45,571 nt of DNA. Source: Salinivibrio costicola subsp. costicola ATCC 33508 = LMG 11651. Its GTDB lineage: Bacteria > Pseudomonadota > Gammaproteobacteria > Enterobacterales > Vibrionaceae. The position numbers were made by a program, and so were the translations under genes. The stretch is from positions 1-45,571 of the forward strand of contig AQOF01000021.1 in the NCBI GenBank assembly GCA_000565345.1. The letters run 5' to 3'. The notes beneath the pieces are model-generated. The model worked only from the letters and a program-made list of their open reading frames with translations. It ran no database searches and had not been told where the DNA came from. Of this stretch, positions 9,348-19,241 are shown one piece after another (within the stretch, counting starts at the first letter, position 1; every line of letters begins with the position of its first letter).

Positions 9348-9543
9348 GTTTTTTACCATTACAAATCAGCATCTTAGGGTATGACTGACCAATTTTTTGC
9401 ACGTGCCAAGCAACTTCTTGCCAAGCCAAGCAAAAAGTTGCTCAGCATAAGGCTAACGAGTCGATATTTGCGTTGTCATTTTCAGCGCCGTTTTTTTGAA
9501 CCCGCTTTGCGTTATTGGTGGGTATATCCCACCAACAATCTGA

Positions 9544-9837
9544 CTACGAGCGCTGTTTGCGTGCCCAATGGATGTAGTCTTGGATCACTGGCTCAGCGAG
9601 TAAAAGGTCGAGGGTGTGTAATGAACGCCCCAGGTGTTTTTCACTGAATTGACGATGAATAAAGGCGTGGCAAGGCCGGCATACCCAAATACCGTGTTCG
9701 CGCATGTAGGGTCGGGAAAAGCGCTTGGTGAACCATTTGTTGTTATGACAAGTTTTGGGGATCAAGTGATGGAAGGTCAGCGGCCTTGAGTGCTGACACA
9801 GAACACAGGGCGTTGAACAAAGCGGAAAGGCAGGCAT
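9544..9837 (-). CDS. Small HNH-type zinc-binding protein
   Basis: The protein has 97 residues with two CxxC pairs (CVLC, CRPC) around a FHHLIPK core and a later CHAFIH motif, the pattern of small HNH-fold nuclease-like proteins common in gammaproteobacteria. I start it at the ATG at 9837. The longer frame (to 9906) would begin inside the upstream glutaredoxin gene's terminator hairpin and overlap its stop, so it is unlikely. No substrate is known to me. Nuclease activity is implied only by the fold; it could be a nicking or DNA-repair accessory protein. Confidence 0.65.
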   Translation of the reverse strand: MPAFPLCSTPCVLCQHSRPLTFHHLIPKTCHNNKWFTKRFSRPYMREHGIWVCRPCHAFIHRQFSEKHLGRSLHTLDLLLAEPVIQDYIHWARKQRS

Positions 9838-9853
9838 ACAGATAATAATACTT

Positions 9854-9886
9854 AAAAAGAGGGTCGCACCGATAACTGCGACCCTC
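9854..9886 (-). terminator. Intrinsic terminator of the glutaredoxin gene
   Basis: A perfect 10-bp stem (GAGGGTCGCA with TGCGACCCTC) and an 8-nt loop are followed by TTTTT on the minus strand, 20 bp after the glutaredoxin stop. Confidence 0.85.
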
Positions 9887-9906
9887 GTAACCAGTATCTG
9901 GTTCAA

Positions 9907-10164
9907 TTACGCGAAGTTGTCACGCAAGTATTCAATGATATCGTCCGATTCATACATCCACTGGGTTTCGCCGCCTTGGTCAATACGCAGACAAGGCACC
10001 ATGCCTTTGCCGCCTTCGGTCTGTAGGCGTTGCCATTCTTCGGCATTAGCGTTCATATCCACCAGCGGAATATCTAACTTAAGCTCTGTCATGACTGCAC
10101 GCACTTTATGGCAAAATGGGCAGTGCTCTTTGTGGTACAAACTTAGTCCGTTCAAATCAGCCAT
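9907..10164 (-). CDS. Glutaredoxin-family protein
   Basis: The protein has 85 residues with the thioredoxin fold and the CPFC redox-active pair in LYHKEHCPFCHKVRAVM. It also has the cis-proline GMVPCLRI and the glutathione-site ESDDIIEYL. Glutaredoxins reduce protein disulfides or mixed glutathione disulfides in the cytoplasm. The ATG at 10164 follows AAGGAAAC at good spacing; the longer frame up to 10257 has no such support. It is monocistronic, with its own terminator. The exact partner is not deducible. Confidence 0.85.
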   Translation of the reverse strand: MADLNGLSLYHKEHCPFCHKVRAVMTELKLDIPLVDMNANAEEWQRLQTEGGKGMVPCLRIDQGGETQWMYESDDIIEYLRDNFA

Positions 10165-10580
10165 TATGTTTCCTTCTTGGTCATCAAGGCGGCTCTTCAA
10201 ATACCACCAACTGTGTAAATTCACTCCACGTAATGATGGCATTGAACTTGGTCCCAACGCTAGTCGTTAGCCTGTTTAATTTCATAGTCATAGCTATCTA
10301 TTAATCTTTCCCAGAGAAATTGTCTTATCTCGTCGTCGTACTACTATTTACAGTGTAAATTTATTGACAACGCGTCGATCTAACCAGGCACCTAACGAAT
10401 AAATGCTCACAATCCTGACGCACTCCTGAACATATAGTGACATTGATCACATAAATTATTGCAGTTTAATGAAGCTCACCGTACTATCGATCCAAATGAC
10501 ATTTTTTGGGACAAGGGTCACACATAGGGTGGTGACACCTGCTACGGACGGGCAGATCGTTTTATCGAATTGAGGATAAT
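10165..10580. other. Intergenic region with a parS2 site
   Basis: The stretch separates divergent glutaredoxin and membrane-protein genes. Apart from the parS2 palindrome at 10346-10360 I see no further gene or strong structure. Confidence 0.5.
10346..10360. promoter_or_regulatory. parS2: parS2 centromere site (ParB2 binding)
   Basis: ATTTACAGTGTAAAT matches the chromosome II parS2 consensus NTTTACANTGTAAAN exactly. It lies about 26 kb from parB2, the most distant copy in this window. Confidence 0.85.
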
Positions 10581-11258
10581 ATGACATTACCACGATCTTC
10601 ATGTGCTGCACGTACGGTGCTTAAAGGCGCCGGACAATTTTTTGCAATCGCCCTTTACTTCGCAGGTATTGCAGGCATTGTTCATTACAGTGTCGCGTCG
10701 CACAACGTTGCTTCCGAATCATCATTGATTGAGCTTTCCCAACTGGGGCTACTCGCCGCGACCGTATTTGCGTTTCGTCGTGTCGCTAAGTTCAGTCAAT
10801 CCCTTCACCACGCAGCTGGGCTAATGAGTGCCTTTTTTTTGGTATTAATGATCCGAGAGCTGGATGCCACACTTGATATGGTGATGCATGGTTTTTGGAA
10901 AGTGCCGGCATTAATTGTAACGGGGCTCGCCATTTGGCCCGCATTGAAACACTGGCGTGAAACCCTCACTAGCCTTGCGCACGCAATCCATTCAAGACAC
11001 AGCACGGTTTTAATGATCGCATTAGCGCTGTTACTCGTGTATTCGCGTTTGTTTGGTATGGGCGAGTTATGGGAACAAGCGATGGGCGCCAACTACGTGC
11101 GAGATGTGAAAAATATCGCTGAAGAAAGTACTGAGTTAGTCGCTTATTCACTCATTTGGCTTTCGGCTCTCGGGTATCTTGTTGAGGCAAAGAAGTTGAG
11201 TTTCGTACCAAAAACTCGGCCAAGCTCAACGACAATCGAAAGTGATATCTCAGTCTAA
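10581..11258 (+). CDS. Integral membrane protein of unknown function
   Basis: The protein has 225 residues with about five or six hydrophobic spans, for example FFAIALYFAGIAGIVHYSVA, LGLLAATVFAF, LMSAFFLVLMI, VPALIVTGLAIWPAL, VLMIALALLLVYSRLFGMG and VAYSLIWLSALGYLVEA. Charged residues RELDATLD and EESTELVAYS are embedded in or near spans and could form a functional site. The ATG at 10581 follows GAGGATAA. It is monocistronic. I do not recognise a named family. Confidence 0.7.
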   Translation: MTLPRSSCAARTVLKGAGQFFAIALYFAGIAGIVHYSVASHNVASESSLIELSQLGLLAATVFAFRRVAKFSQSLHHAAGLMSAFFLVLMIRELDATLDMVMHGFWKVPALIVTGLAIWPALKHWRETLTSLAHAIHSRHSTVLMIALALLLVYSRLFGMGELWEQAMGANYVRDVKNIAEESTELVAYSLIWLSALGYLVEAKKLSFVPKTRPSSTTIESDISV

Positions 11259-11359
11259 TCACCCTCTTCCCCAAATACTTATCTTGTTTTGACGTCGCCA
11301 GTGGGCGACGTCGCTGCTTAATGCTAAGATTGAAACAAATAGCATAGGAAGTCGAAAGC

Positions 11360-11692
11360 ATGATGAGAACATTTGCGGTTTTTATTCTCCTTATGAGTGT
11401 CTTCGCTCACGCCAATACAGAGGATAAACCAAAAGCCGAACAGCTGGTGACAGGAAAGAACGAGGCTATTTGCAAATCGACGTTTGGACAAGAAATGATC
11501 AGCCAGCAAATGACATTCAGCAACCAAACGAACACGCAAAATATCCGTCGGATTGCCGAACGCAAGATTGCCGCAGCACGCAAAACATTTGCTGACACCG
11601 GTAGCTATTGTGATGCCGCACACGTGTTGTTGACATTCGAGCCAGAGTATCTGTCCGGTAAAGATGGCGACGCGCAATTTCGTGATAACTGA
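11360..11692 (+). CDS. Small secreted/periplasmic protein of unknown function
   Basis: The protein has 110 residues. A clear signal peptide (MMRTFAVFILLMSVFAHA) is followed by a mature domain with two cysteines (AICKST, SYCDAAH) that could form a disulfide. AGGAAG lies just upstream of the ATG. No family is recognised; it stands alone between a membrane protein and creA. Confidence 0.6.
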   Translation: MMRTFAVFILLMSVFAHANTEDKPKAEQLVTGKNEAICKSTFGQEMISQQMTFSNQTNTQNIRRIAERKIAAARKTFADTGSYCDAAHVLLTFEPEYLSGKDGDAQFRDN

Positions 11693-11841
11693 TGTGCCAT
11701 AGATGTGGCACTCAGCTTCTCGTTTTGATAGCCAATTACCCCCCCCCTTATCTACTACCCCGTCGATAGACGCTGATTGATACCCCATATCTAGTATTGG
11801 CTGTGGTACACTTCGACCACAACTTAACAAGGGGTATAACG

Positions 11842-12309
11842 ATGAGAAAAACGCTATTGATTTTGGCTTTAACGGCGACACTAGTCGGTTGTGAAAACGA
11901 TGAAGTGGGCGATGTCAGCTTAGGCATGTTCGCCATGAAAGACATTAAACTCAATCACCTTGTCGATCCTGTGGTCAGTGGCGTCACATGCCATGTTGCG
12001 TCTGTTGAGGCTGATTTGAGCTTTTCTGATCCAAGCGACAGCGCGATTTCATGCCGACAAACTGGCGAGATTACGCCCGAGATGCTTGCCAATATCGATA
12101 AAAGTACATCCGGCGAAATAGTATTTAGAAAGTCGAAAAGTATATTTTTTAAGTCAATGAAAATTCGTCGTATTTTCGATGCTAAAAATCAAACGCTTAT
12201 GTATTTGTCGTACTCGACCAAAGAAACGTCAGGCAGCTTTAAACATAGTCTTTCGACGGTTCCGCTATGGGGAACCAAAGCCTACCAATCTCAGCCACAA
12301 AAACACTAA
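11842..12309 (+). CDS. creA: CreA-family lipoprotein
   Basis: The protein has 155 residues with a lipoprotein signal ending in the lipobox LVGC, so it is probably membrane-anchored and periplasmic. The CreA family pattern is clear: GDVSLGMFAMKDIKLNHLVDP, VTCHVAS, DSAISCRQTGEI, GEIVFRKSKSIFFKSMKIRRIFDA and YLSYSTKETSGSFKHSLSTVPL. CreA is widespread in proteobacteria but its function is unresolved. The ATG at 11842 is preferred because AAGGGGT precedes it and the signal peptide starts there. Confidence 0.85.
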   Translation: MRKTLLILALTATLVGCENDEVGDVSLGMFAMKDIKLNHLVDPVVSGVTCHVASVEADLSFSDPSDSAISCRQTGEITPEMLANIDKSTSGEIVFRKSKSIFFKSMKIRRIFDAKNQTLMYLSYSTKETSGSFKHSLSTVPLWGTKAYQSQPQKH

Positions 12310-12364
12310 TAACCCAAGACGTAGTCGTTATCTGCTAATACGCCACTCCTATGAGCGATCTTTT

Positions 12365-12919
12365 ATGAATACGGTACAAACACAAATGGATGCATGGCTC
12401 GATGATGTCGTGATTGGACTAAATCTCTGTCCATTCGCCGCCAAGCCCCGTCGCAACCAACAAATTCGGCTAGATATCTGTTATGCAACGGATGATGACG
12501 CCATCCTCGAAGCGATTTATCACGCATTTGTGCATCTGACGCAGACAGACGCCACCATCACAGATACAACCGTGGTCGTCGTACCCGATGCACTAGCAGA
12601 CTTTGATCACTACCTTGCACTGGTTGAAGCTACCGATGCGCTGATTGATCATTACGGTTGGCGTGGCCGGTTCCAGGTCGCGAGTTTTCATCCTGAATAC
12701 TGTTTTGACGGCTGCGCCCCAGAAGATAGCGAAAACCTTACCAATCGCTCTCCTTATCCATGCTTCCATTTAATTCGAGAAGCAAGCATGTCGCGTGCGC
12801 TTGAGCATTATGGTCAAGATCCCGCACTTATCCCTGAGCGCAACGTTGCCTGCGTTGAAGCGCTGACACCCTCTCAACGTCAAACACTGTTCCCTTGGAT
12901 AAACGATGATCAAAATTAA
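12365..12919 (+). CDS. DUF1415 family protein
   Basis: The protein has 184 residues and resembles the DUF1415 family: WLDDVVIGLNLCPFA at the start, VVVPDALADFDHYL in the middle, then the FQVASFHPEYCFDG and NLTNRSPYPCFHLIREAS blocks. The conserved Cys/His pattern might bind metal, but no activity is established. The ATG at 12365 begins the family homology; upstream in-frame codons overlap the creA end. It could be co-transcribed with creA (55 bp gap). Confidence 0.8.
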   Translation: MNTVQTQMDAWLDDVVIGLNLCPFAAKPRRNQQIRLDICYATDDDAILEAIYHAFVHLTQTDATITDTTVVVVPDALADFDHYLALVEATDALIDHYGWRGRFQVASFHPEYCFDGCAPEDSENLTNRSPYPCFHLIREASMSRALEHYGQDPALIPERNVACVEALTPSQRQTLFPWINDDQN

Positions 12920-13135
12920 ATGATGACCTGCGTTTGATTGAAGTGCCTACCTTTAATTGAAGTGTCAGCGGTAATCATCCATCGCCAATATTGGGTATGG
13001 CAAAAGTCGATCCCTGACTAACTTTGATAACGAAACAGGCAAGAATGTAAGACACAGTTGGCATTTCCGATGTCATCGACTTGTTGATTGACCGTGCGCA
13101 TCTAAGGATACAAGGAGAGGAACAAGGGAGTGACT

Positions 13136-13804
13136 ATGTCTTACAACAGATTTGAGGCCCCAGTTGGCTGCGTCATATTCGATTGCGACGGCACGCTGGT
13201 TGACTCAGAGAAACTATCGCATAAAGCCTTGGTGGAAACTTTCGCGACATTTGGCGTCGTGATTAGCTTACAAGAATCTCTTGATCACTTCGAAGGTGGA
13301 AAGCTCTCAGATGTACTGCAAAGCACGTGTGAGCGAAGCGGCGCACATATCCCTATCGACCAGCTCGAGCCGCGTTTTCGTGATTTATGCCATCAGTACT
13401 TTGAAGCGGAGCTGCAACCAATTAAAGGCATAGAAACGCTAATCAAGACGCTTAATCAGCAAGGTATTGATACCTGTGTCGCCTCCAATGGCCCTGTTGA
13501 AAAAATGGAACACGCATTAGCACTCACCAAGCTGCTGCCTTATTTCCAACATCGCTTGTTCAGTGCTTTTGACACCAACAGCTGGAAGCCTGCCCCTGAT
13601 CTCCTTCACTATGCCGCAATGAATATGGCCTGCCCCACAGAGCAATGCATCTTTATCGACGATACCAACAAAGGGATCCAAGCAGGGATTAACGCACACA
13701 TGCGTACTGTCCATTTTAACGCTAACCCCAATGTGCGGACGACTGATCATCCTTTAGTGACGCGCGCATTCAGTATTGAAGACCTAATCGACCTGTTGTG
13801 CTGA
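13136..13804 (+). CDS. HAD-superfamily hydrolase, beta-phosphoglucomutase-like
   Basis: The protein has 222 residues. The motif I nucleophile site is FDCDGTLVDSE, motif II is CVASNGP, motif III is the lysine in NSWKPAPDLL and motif IV is CIFIDDTNKGIQAG. A helical cap lies between about residues 20 and 85, as in phosphoglucomutase/phosphatase-type HADs. It probably dephosphorylates a sugar phosphate or similar metabolite; the substrate is not deducible. The ATG at 13136 follows AAGGGAG; a GTG at 13130 is also possible. Its 3' end overlaps the convergent GntR gene by 21 bp. Confidence 0.8.
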   Translation: MSYNRFEAPVGCVIFDCDGTLVDSEKLSHKALVETFATFGVVISLQESLDHFEGGKLSDVLQSTCERSGAHIPIDQLEPRFRDLCHQYFEAELQPIKGIETLIKTLNQQGIDTCVASNGPVEKMEHALALTKLLPYFQHRLFSAFDTNSWKPAPDLLHYAAMNMACPTEQCIFIDDTNKGIQAGINAHMRTVHFNANPNVRTTDHPLVTRAFSIEDLIDLLC

Positions 13805-14518
13805 TCCGCTCTTCTGGTTAGTGGATCGTCCACACAGCACAACTGCATGTTGCCGCCACCATTCTTGATCAATACGCACGGTTTGCCACGTGTCTGCTTG
13901 CGGTATCCGCCAATAGCGTGTCAACGTCAATGCCGGTGTGCCTGGCGCGACCTCTAAGCCAACACTTTGCGACGAGGCGAGCGCCTCCCAAGCACTTGAC
14001 CAACTGACCTCAGCCATTGCAAGCGCCCGGTTAGTGCGTATCGTATGATCTAGCCTCGCCTTGTCACCAGTCTCCCACACAGCGGGGAAGAAATCAGGGT
14101 GCAGAAACGTCCGTATCCATCCCACCGGTAATTGCTCGATACATACGCGCCCCTCGCCTTCATACACTTGACCGAAAGGAGGAAGTAACATGTGATCGCT
14201 GATCGCAGCATCAGCCATCTTCTTGGTTTGAGCATGCCAAACAAACTGGCCACCATACGGTCCAAAATACTCCTGCCAATCGCTTAGCTGAGTCGGATCA
14301 TAAGAACACGGCGTGGGTGCGACAAACCAACCTCGACGATCTCGCCGATACAAGCGCCCCTCTGCTTCTAATACAGCAAGCGCTTCGCGCAAGGTCACGC
14401 GCGTAGTCGAAAACGTCTCCGCGAGCTGTCGCTCCCCCGGTAACTTTTTCCCCGGAGCCAGTAGCCCGCGATCGATTTGTGTTAATAATTGCTGGCGAAT
14501 CGCCATAAACTGCATCAT
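13784..14518 (-). CDS. GntR-family regulator with UTRA ligand domain
   Basis: The protein has 244 residues. An N-terminal GntR winged helix (residues about 5-70: PGKKLPGERQLAETFSTTRVTLREALAVLEAEGRLYRRDRRGWFV) precedes a UTRA/HutC-like ligand pocket. The C-terminal half contains PALTLTRYWRIPQADTWQTVRIDQEWW. These proteins repress or activate uptake and catabolic genes in response to a small effector. Convergent overlap with the HAD gene gives no clear target. A TTG codon at 14521 precedes two ATGs (14518, 14515). Confidence 0.75.
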   Translation of the reverse strand: MMQFMAIRQQLLTQIDRGLLAPGKKLPGERQLAETFSTTRVTLREALAVLEAEGRLYRRDRRGWFVAPTPCSYDPTQLSDWQEYFGPYGGQFVWHAQTKKMADAAISDHMLLPPFGQVYEGEGRVCIEQLPVGWIRTFLHPDFFPAVWETGDKARLDHTIRTNRALAMAEVSWSSAWEALASSQSVGLEVAPGTPALTLTRYWRIPQADTWQTVRIDQEWWRQHAVVLCGRSTNQKSGSAQQVD

Positions 14519-14661
14519 CAAAGGTCACATCTGCTTGATGTTCATATTTTTGGTGTGATCTCTCTCAACTTGCTGTTAAAACCTGACCACAATGTCCAAG
14601 AATCAATCAGTGATTAAGATAGAATTGCCAGTCTACTTGCAATCGGAGCAAAGAACAAAAG

Positions 14662-17613
14662 ATGCATCCAAGGAACGTACAAAAACTTTTCCCCACACGA
14701 CTAGCCCAACGTCTTGTATGCACTTTACTTTTTTGCTGGCTTGGTTTTACACCGTTAGGCTATGCGGATGATAACCCGCTTTCTGACTATTTTATTGAAA
14801 CATGGACAACGGCCAACGGGTTGCCGCATAACAGCATCAATGCCATTGAACAGACCTCTGATGGCTACTTGTGGTTTGCAACGTGGGAAGGCGTCGCTCG
14901 CTACAACGGACTCGAATTTGTCCTGTTTGATCGCGGCCCGAACACGCACATGCAAGACTCCGGTACCCGTGCACTCGCCACTGGACCTGATAACCAATTA
15001 TACGCAGGGGGCGCTCGCGGCAGCCTAGTGATGCGCAGCGGCTTTTCTTGGCAGAACTTACCGGTGGCACCAAGCTTAATTAACGATGCGCTGCATGACC
15101 AGTCTGGAGGATTGTGGCTTGCTATAGAGGGGATGGGCGTGCTCTATTACACGTCCAAACAGCTGAGGCAGCCAAGCCCCGACCCTCAGCATTTTATTAA
15201 GACGACCAGTAGTTACCACTTAGCACAAACCGATCAAGGCCATATTTATGCCGCCACTGAGGACGGTGTTTACCAGCTTTCCAAACATGCCGGCGCCGCT
15301 CATCTTTCGTTTCACAACCTTTTTACCAAAGCATTTTATGTTTCCAGCAGTCAAGATGGCGCATTGTTAGTGGGATCTGAAAGCGGTGCATGGCGCTATA
15401 AAAACGAACGTTGGACGCCACTGGCAAGCGCATTGCTCAACCAAGCGATCACCATGGTCGAACAAGACAGCCGCGGGACCTATTGGTTTGGCACACTCAA
15501 CCGTGGGATCGCACACCTGCGTGACAATCATCTCGACTTCCTGGATGGTCATCGAGGACTCCCGAATAATCGTATTCTTTCATGGTTTGAGGATAATGAG
15601 GCAGTATCTGGATAGGCACTAATGGCGGAGCAATGCGGCTTCGTTACGCCCCTTTTGTCACCTTAACCAAAGACAATGGACTCGCAGGTAACTACGTGCG
15701 CACCGTACTGGGAGGTGACGGCAATACTGTTTGGGCGGGTTCCAGCGAAGGATTGAGTCAGATTAATACGATAGCGGGCAACGCACGCGTACTCGCCGAT
15801 AATATTTCCAGTCCTTAGTCTCGCGCATCGACAGCAAGGCGGACTATGGGTAGGGACTTATCAAAAAGGGCTCTACTACTGGCACCAAGGCTCACTCACG
15901 GCGGCCAACACCATCAATGACCAATTGCCAGATAGCGAAATACGAGCAGTTGTCGAACGTAATGGCGTCTTATGGGTGGGAACACCACGTGGCTTAGTCG
16001 AGTTTGATCAACACCAAAGCAAATCACCAACCGCAGCATCAGTGCCTTATCAAAAACAAGCTCTCTATCATAGCCAAAACAGTGCGTTACCTGGCAGCTA
16101 CATTATGTCGCTGGCATTTGATGACACCGATAAGCTATGGATTGGCACCGGACGCGGTGCCAGCTATCTGTTAGAAAAGACAATCACTACGCTCGATTTT
16201 TCTGCACAAGAGCAGGCTCAACATGTTTTTGGCTTTTTCCACGAGCCGGGGTACGTTTGGATGGCCACCGATCGCGGTATTGTGCGCTATCGACAAGCTG
16301 ACGGCCACCAAGCTTTAGTCGGCAGACCGCAGGGCCTACCAATTGATAAGTTCTTTCAAATTGTGAAAGGTGATGATCAAAGCTTTTGGCTATCCAGTAA
16401 CCGAGGTATCTGGCGTATCAATTATGATCACGCCCATCAAGTTGCAGATAAAACACGCACGCGTATCGACTTTGAACATTACGATCAAAGTGACGGCATG
16501 CTGAACAGCCAAGCTAACGGTGGCTCAAACCCTGCGGCAACCAAAACATCACGTGGAGACATTATTTTTGCCACTGCCAAAGGCGTTACTAGCGTTAATC
16601 CGACTCGGTTATCCCAACTACTGAGTCACCTTTTACCCATTGTCATGCAGACCGTACGATTCGACAGCAAAGACATGAACCCTGAAACGACGGGAAAGGC
16701 ACCAGCGGGGACCAACCGTATCTTGTTTTCCTATGCCGCCCTCGGGTATACCATGCCGGAGCAAATCCAATATCGAACGCAGTTAGAAGGGTTCGAATCT
16801 GATTGGGCATACCGCCCTGAAAACCATACTGCCGAATATACGAACCTACCACCAGGTGATTACACCTTTAAAGTAAGTGCTCGCTATCCTTATAGCGACT
16901 GGAGTGATAATGTGCTCAGTTATCACTTCAGCGTTATGCCATCACTGTGGCAACGCGCTGATGTGCGAGCGCTAGGCTTTTTACTGGCTGTGCTTACCGC
17001 CTACGGCGCGTTTATGTGGCGTATTCGACACATGAAGAAAAAAGCCATCCAACTCGAAACGTTAGTTGAAGAGAAAACCCAGGCCTTACAAGCCCAAGCC
17101 GATGACTTCGAACGAATGTCTAAAGAAGACGCCCTCACTGGACTGGCCAATCGACGAGCCTTTGATGAATATTGGCATCAGGTATTCGAAGAATCGCGCC
17201 AATCCGGGACAGATTTGCAAGTCGCGATCTTAGACATTGATCATTTTAAACGCATTAATGATCACTATTCTCACCTGGTGGGGGATCAAATTATTCAGCG
17301 AGTCGGTAGCTTACTTCTTCGCGAGCAGACACATTTGCGTCATATCGCTCGTTGGGGCGGTGAAGAATTTACGCTTTTATTAGCGGGAACGCCTGCAGAC
17401 GGTTATCGCTATTTTGACGGCTTAAGACGCCGAATTGCGGCGTTAGATCTAAACGATATTGCTCCCTCGCTTAGTATTACCGTCAGTATTGGCGTGGCAA
17501 GTAACCACCAGGCATCAGACTATGTCGATGGGTTAAAGAAAGCCGATCAAGCCTTATACCGGGCCAAACGCGATGGACGTAACTGTGTTCGCCAAAGCAA
17601 TGATACTGCGTGA
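14662..17613 (+). CDS. Periplasmic beta-propeller sensor diguanylate cyclase (two apparent compensating frameshifts)
   Basis: The reconstructed protein has about 983 residues. It comprises a signal peptide (residues 1-36), two-component-regulator propeller repeats (GLPHNSINAIEQTSDGYLWFATWEG, IWIGT/LWIGTGRG-type motifs), a Y_Y_Y domain, one membrane span (VRALGFLLAVLTAYGAFMW), a short coiled coil and a C-terminal GGDEF domain with active-site RWGGEEF. It should make c-di-GMP in response to an extracytoplasmic signal. No RxxD inhibitory site is visible at the usual place before GGEEF. Frame 1 stops at 15615. Adding one G at 15600-15601 continues it, and removing one C at 15813-15814 returns to the frame that ends at 17613. 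The frames between carry normal propeller sequence, so sequence error is likelier than a true pseudogene. Confidence 0.82.
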
Positions 17614-17622
17614 TGATGATGT

Positions 17623-17646
17623 AAAAAGGGAGCGTTAAACGCTCCC
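17623..17646 (-). terminator. Terminator of the put operon
   Basis: The inverted repeat GGGAGCGTT/AACGCTCCC is followed by TTTTT on the minus strand, about 50 bp after the putP stop. The same hairpin lies just after the convergent cyclase gene and may serve it weakly. Confidence 0.75.
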
Positions 17647-17697
17647 TGATAAGTTTCACATGCAAGATAAACCAATGGGCTTATACGCTCATTGCGT

Positions 17698-19194
17698 TTA
17701 AGGCATAGTCTTTAAGCTCTTTTCATATGATTCATATTGTTTAGTAACAGAATCAGTTGGCCCGCCCGTCAACTTACTTACGATAATGGCACTCAAGCCC
17801 GCAAACAAGAAGCCAGGGACGATTTCATACAAATCGAAGATACCGCCAGGTATTTGTTTCCAAACCACCACGGTAATCCCGCCCACAAGAATCGCAGCCA
17901 ACGCACCATTGCGGTTCATGTCACGCCAGAATAGGCTGAGCAACAAGGCAGGACCAAATGCGGCACCAAAGCCAGCCCAAGCATAAGACACCAGACCCAG
18001 AACAGAGCTATCAGGATCCATGGCTAAGCCAAGCGCAATCGCAGACAGCAAGATAACCGCACCACGACCGACCATGACCACTTCTTGGGTCGATGCGTCC
18101 GGACGGAAAACTTGCTTGTAAAAATCTTCCGCGAGCGCAGACGACGATACCAATAGTTGAGAATCTGCTGTACTCATAATCGCCGCTAAAATTGCCGCCA
18201 ACAGGATACCTGCAATCACTGGATGGAATGCCGCATTGACCAACAACATGAAGATTTTTTCACCGTCAGCCAGGGTGCCTGACATATCATTCTGCACGTA
18301 CAAAATACCCACTAAACCGATCAAGACCGCACCGACCATGGATAATGCAGACCAACCCACTGCGATACGACGCGCCGTGGTAATGTCTTTATTGGAGCGA
18401 GTCGCTTGGAAACGCGCCAAGATATGTGGCTGGCCAAAGTAACCTAAGCCCCAGGCCGCCAAAGAGACGATACTGATCCAAGTGAGTGGCTCACCATCTA
18501 CATCACGCCATAACGTCATCAGCTCAGGGTTGATTGCGGCAACATCACGGCCCAATTTGAAAATGCTGCCGTCCATGATAACAAACGGCACGATCAACAA
18601 GGCCGCGGCCATCAACAGTCCTTGCACCAAGTCAGTCCAAGATACCGCCAAGAAGCCACCAAACAAGGTGTATGACACAACACAAATCGTGCCAATCACC
18701 ACCGCGGTTGTGTAATCAAACCCAAATACCGTGGTGAACAGTTTACCCCCTGCAACCAAGCCTGAGCTGGTGCAGAAAAGGAAGAAAAGCAAAATGAAGA
18801 AAGCAGAGATGGTTTGCAGCAATTTTGATTTATCCTCAAAACGGCGAGCAAAAAATTCCGGTAACGTCAGCGCGTTATCTGCTTCAATACTGTAAGTCCG
18901 CAGGCGTTTGGCACAAATTAACCAGTTAAGATAAGTGCCCGACAACAAACCGCCCGCAAGCCAAAGTGATTCCATTCCCGCAGCGTAGGCATAGCCAGGA
19001 AGCCCAAGCAGCAACCACCCACTCATGTCTGATGCCCCTGCTGACAACGCAGCGGGCCATGGGCCTAACGACCGGCCACCGAGGAAATAATCTTCGGAGT
19101 TAGAAGTCCGTTTGTAGGCATACACACCAATGGCAAGCATCATGATGAGATATGCCAGAAAGGTTGCACTGATGGCATAGCTATTGTCTATCAT
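17698..19194 (-). CDS. putP: Sodium/proline symporter PutP
   Basis: The protein has 498 residues of the solute:sodium symporter family with about 13 membrane spans. It imports proline with Na+ across the inner membrane to feed PutA. Family signatures include RTSNSEDYFLGGRSLGPWPAALSAGASDMSGWLLLGLPG in the first third and the later GWSALSMVGAVLIGLVG and ADSQLLVSSSALAEDFY blocks. GAGGGA precedes the ATG. It is the last gene of the put cluster, after putA and the ALDH-fold gene. Confidence 0.95.
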   Translation of the reverse strand: MIDNSYAISATFLAYLIMMLAIGVYAYKRTSNSEDYFLGGRSLGPWPAALSAGASDMSGWLLLGLPGYAYAAGMESLWLAGGLLSGTYLNWLICAKRLRTYSIEADNALTLPEFFARRFEDKSKLLQTISAFFILLFFLFCTSSGLVAGGKLFTTVFGFDYTTAVVIGTICVVSYTLFGGFLAVSWTDLVQGLLMAAALLIVPFVIMDGSIFKLGRDVAAINPELMTLWRDVDGEPLTWISIVSLAAWGLGYFGQPHILARFQATRSNKDITTARRIAVGWSALSMVGAVLIGLVGILYVQNDMSGTLADGEKIFMLLVNAAFHPVIAGILLAAILAAIMSTADSQLLVSSSALAEDFYKQVFRPDASTQEVVMVGRGAVILLSAIALGLAMDPDSSVLGLVSYAWAGFGAAFGPALLLSLFWRDMNRNGALAAILVGGITVVVWKQIPGGIFDLYEIVPGFLFAGLSAIIVSKLTGGPTDSVTKQYESYEKSLKTMP

Positions 19195-19211
19195 ATGTGT
19201 CCCTCAATTGC

Positions 19212-19231
19212 ATGGCCCCAATTGGGGCCAT
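19212..19231. other. 20-bp perfect palindrome between the ALDH-fold gene and putP
   Basis: ATGGCCCCAATTGGGGCCAT is fully self-complementary and would form a GC-rich hairpin in the put mRNA. It sits between the stop at 19242 and the putP ribosome site. It may modulate transcript stability or translation of putP; no T-run makes it a terminator. Confidence 0.55.
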
Positions 19232-19241
19232 TTCTGGAAAG

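Noticed and set aside
9398-9435. Second possible sigma-54 site upstream of hcp
   Set aside because: TGGC and TTGC words occur on the minus strand but GG and GC are 9, not 10, bases apart.
9838-9906. N-terminal extension of the HNH protein
   Set aside because: It is encoded by the glutaredoxin terminator hairpin; the start at 9837 is more plausible.
11289-11315. Terminator after the membrane protein gene
   Set aside because: A GACGTCGCC hairpin is present but no T-run follows on the plus strand, so I do not call it.
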